The notes beneath the pieces are model-generated. The model was not told the origin of the DNA. It did no database searches and saw nothing but the letters and a program-made list of their open reading frames with translations. This document shows, piece by piece, positions 61,113 to 64,000 of a stretch of DNA of 64,000 nt; the first letter of the stretch is position 1, and every line of letters begins with the position of its first letter. Location: assembly GCA_033002965.1 (NCBI GenBank), contig JAURVB010003415.1, positions 1 to 64,000 on the forward strand, written 5' to 3'. The stretch comes from Piper betle (lineage: Eukaryota; Streptophyta; Magnoliopsida; Piperales; Piperaceae). A program made the translations under genes and the position numbers.

Positions 61113-64000
61113 TTGTAACACCCCAAATCCGGTTCACGCTCGTGAACCGAACCGGCATGTTACAGGCCCCGGTTAGGTCGGCTAATGCGAACCTAACTCA
61201 TGCGGATCCAATCTCGGCGTCTTAAGATGAAGATACGATTCTGTCATGAATGAATGCATGCACAAAATCCTAACATGGCACTACATGAATGACATACAAA
61301 TTAAATTTCACACCATCACAATTACGAGCAAAATCGATGAAAATTCTGAAGTAAAACTAACAGGGTCTCCCCTAAAAGTGCAATTATGGGCCCACCCTGT
61401 CAAAATAATATATATACAAATATATACAGGCATGCATGTAACAATCACACAAAATCTCATTTATAACATATTCATTCTGAAGCTCGGGTCTCAACCCACT
61501 ACGCTTCTGCTGCTCAACTCTGATCATATTTTGCATTCTATTATCTTGTCTTAGCATTTCATTCACATCATATCATCATGCTCAAACATTTACTCATGTC
61601 ATTCACAATATAATAACATAATAACACAATATTAAACATTCAGAAATCTAACATGTGTGTGTGCACAAGACCTCATTGCTCCTCCGTCCAAGCTGGCTCC
61701 TCCAACTCGTGATTATTACCTACATATAGTATAAGAAACACGTCAGTAACAAGTGTTACTGGTCCGGAAAATAAAATAACTATAACAAACTGGCTATGAG
61801 AGCAAACTCTCATCTGAAAGAAAACCATATACTTCCTCAAGAACACTCTGAAGGGCACTACTGAGGAGCCACTGGGCTGCAGACCCGGTAGCATCCCGAA
61901 CTTACTGCTCTGCTGCTGGTACTGTGCTACTCTCAGCACTTCTTTTTCAGTACTTCTCATGAAACTTTATCCTAAGCCCTCTCCGAACCTCCATATCTCT
62001 CCTGGCCTTGAGCACGAAGGCCGAGTACTCTCAGGCAGTCGCCTTTAGTACCCTTTGAACCACAAGTCCGGACATGCGCTGTACTAAACAGTACCCGTAA
62101 ACCTCCACGTTCTCCGGGTGTGAGGAACTCAAACGCGGAGTTGTCAGGATCCCTCGGGAATGGAACAGTCCGCTGGCACTAATCCAGAGCCCGCTTTGAC
62201 TGTCACGGCATCCTCTGCATGGTACGTGCAGTCGGTTTCTCCATCTCTCGTCTCACTGAAAACTCGATAAAACTATATATATAGGCCTGGGAAGGGATTT
62301 ATATAATAGGCCCGAAGGCAACTTGTGGCGGATCTTGTTTTCGAAATCATCCTCGAGGGATCTCATCCTCGAGGGGTTATTAATCCGGAAAATATTCGAT
62401 TAAATGGCCCGAGTTAAGTGGGATCCGATAAAACGCCACTTAACCCGTCCTGCAAATAATAAAATAAACATACAATGGAAGAGCGTAAAACAAGACGAGT
62501 CCTAAACGGACCTGGTAGAAGCTCCAAGCGTGTCATCGCGCCTAGGCGGCAAGCTCCTACTCCGTACCTACACATCAAAACTAAATACTAACGCCCGCTA
62601 ACTAAATGATGCATCAAACTCGTTATGATTAAACACGCTCACAATACAACATCTACCACAACAATCAACAATTATATAACAATAATTATGAAAGAAATTC
62701 TAACTCCTATTCATACCAATCTTATCGTGTTTTTCTAAGTTATGTCGTAATAACTTATCATGCTCTCATTAGATCACTTACTATTTATTCGCAATCACTC
62801 AAATCATACAATCATCCCTTTACTCATAATTAGACATTACCCATGACGGTTAATCAAATCTAGCATACTGTGCTAACATTCATCATGACAACTAGTTAAT
62901 TCTAGCATGCTATGCTAACAATCATATTCAATTTTAAATAACTCAATCGGAGGTAATTATACCTCACGTCGTCGGCAATCGGCGACGGCTAGGGTTCCAT
63001 CGCGCGTCTCGGAGCTCGAACTCGGCGCTCCTCGGCGTCCGACGTTCGATCGGGCTCCACTGGGTGAGCCCCACAGAAGATCCGGTGGATTCCGGCGAAT
63101 CCCAGAAATTCCGATTTTTCGGCGGTTTTCCGGCAGCTACTGGCGGTTTTCCGGCGGCTTCCGGTGGTTTTCCGGCGACAATCGCCGGCGGCGTCTACTA
63201 GTCGGAAAGGGGTCGTGTTGGGTACCCTCGGAACCGGCTCGGCGAGCCCGACTCATCTATGACCTCAGTGTGGCCAATGGAGGCGGCGGCTCGCCGGAAA
63301 ATGGTCAAAACAGTGGTGGCGGCGGTGGGCGACTCGATCCGGCCGGGATGGGCGGCGCTGGCCTCCGTTCCGGTCGGGGACAGTCGTGGGTTGGTCGAAG
63401 ACGTCGAGGTGACCACTCGATCACGGCGGCGACGGTCGCCGGCGGCGGAATCGGCAACGTGACCGCAACGCGGCCGCGGCGTCGCGGCGCGGTTTCCTCG
63501 CGTCGCGGCGGTCCGATGGGGCCGGACCTGGTCGGGGCGGCCGGGCGACGCCGTGGCCGGGCTGGGCGGCGTCGATCGGCGGCCAGGCGGCGCCGGCCGT
63601 GGCGGCGGTGGCGCGCGAACAGGGGCGGCGCGGCGAGGGTTTGGGCGCGGGGGAAGAAAAGTCGGGGTGAAAATGGGTGGCATCATCGTAAATAATACTT
63701 GACTCGTCTCCGGCTCGAGTCAAGTATCATAACTAACTCGTATTAAATCCTAAAAAATTTCATAAAAATTGGGAAAAATCCCGTAAAATCAAACAACACC
63801 AAAAAAATTATAATGACATGCTCTAGAACTATCAACCCACCCAAACTGCCCGAACGCGTCCTAACGCGGTAAACGGCCTAATACTAATTCTACGATCCAC
63901 TATATATAAAAATAATAAAAAAATGACTGGCATACTCTCATATATCTGATAACTCATTCTGTTCTGCTGTATTCATGACGTTATCATCATATATTTGGGT
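61113..64000 (-). mobile_element. LTR A4, minus orientation, runs off the window
   Basis: The plus strand starts TGTAACACCCC at 61113, the inverted form of the family A LTR end, and remains similar to family A to the window end. About 140 more bases are expected. It has the core block with both CTCGAG words (62340-62390), a TATA-like sequence at 62273-62284, and a very GC-rich stretch at 62990-63680 full of CpG. It looks less decayed than A1-A3, so it is probably the youngest A insertion here. The long open frames in its GC-rich part overlap on both strands and carry no domain. Confidence 0.75.

Noticed and set aside
63198..63723. Overlapping frames of 100-160 codons on both strands near the window end
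   Set aside because: They lie in the GC-rich part of an LTR; absence of stops follows from base composition and no domain is visible.

Overview
The window looks like a nuclear segment of a flowering-plant genome. It is AT-rich, has GT-AG introns, is full of LTR retrotransposon remains, and its only protein genes are two copies of a plant full-size ABCB (MDR/P-glycoprotein) transporter. The sharp step from AT-rich exons 1-4 to very GC-rich exons 5-8 resembles the GC heterogeneity of monocot genes, so a monocot is my guess, but this is inference only.

Layout: 1-1530 has no recognisable feature. 1531-8268 is a solo LTR (family D) with a second solo LTR (A1, 1995-5211) nested in it. 9974-17263 is ABCB copy 1, eight exons, open except for one reading-frame problem in the linker between its two halves. 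17264-19436 is its AT-rich 3' flank. 19442-21954 is a solo LTR (A2). 21981-22903 is the first part of an LTR of family B. At about 22904-22909 the sequence jumps back to the inside of LTR A1 and the same order repeats: A1' (22909-24984), D' (24986-37440, interrupted by a 9.5-kb LTR element at 27448-36986), ABCB copy 2 (39097-48721, a pseudogene), 3' flank, and LTR B (51972-55214) with part of its internal region. The end of the window (56784-64000) holds a truncated LTR A, an inverted pair of family C LTRs, and a GC-rich LTR A in minus orientation that runs off the end.

The main story is a head-to-tail tandem duplication of about 20.4 kb whose unit runs from inside LTR A1 to inside LTR B. Later events separate the copies. 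Copy 1 gained solo LTR A2. Copy 2 gained the 9.5-kb element, two intron-4 insertions and several single-base coding lesions. Adding up the indels I can see accounts for the size difference between the units (about 20.4 and 30.1 kb). Each copy therefore serves as the empty-site control for insertions in the other.

The 9.5-kb element has LTRs of about 2.9-3.0 kb, an initiator-Met-tRNA-type primer binding site, a polypurine tract and a 3.7-kb internal region with no recognisable gag or pol. That fits a non-autonomous LARD-like (large retrotransposon derivative) element. All coordinates and comparisons were made by eye; identity levels are impressions, not computed values.
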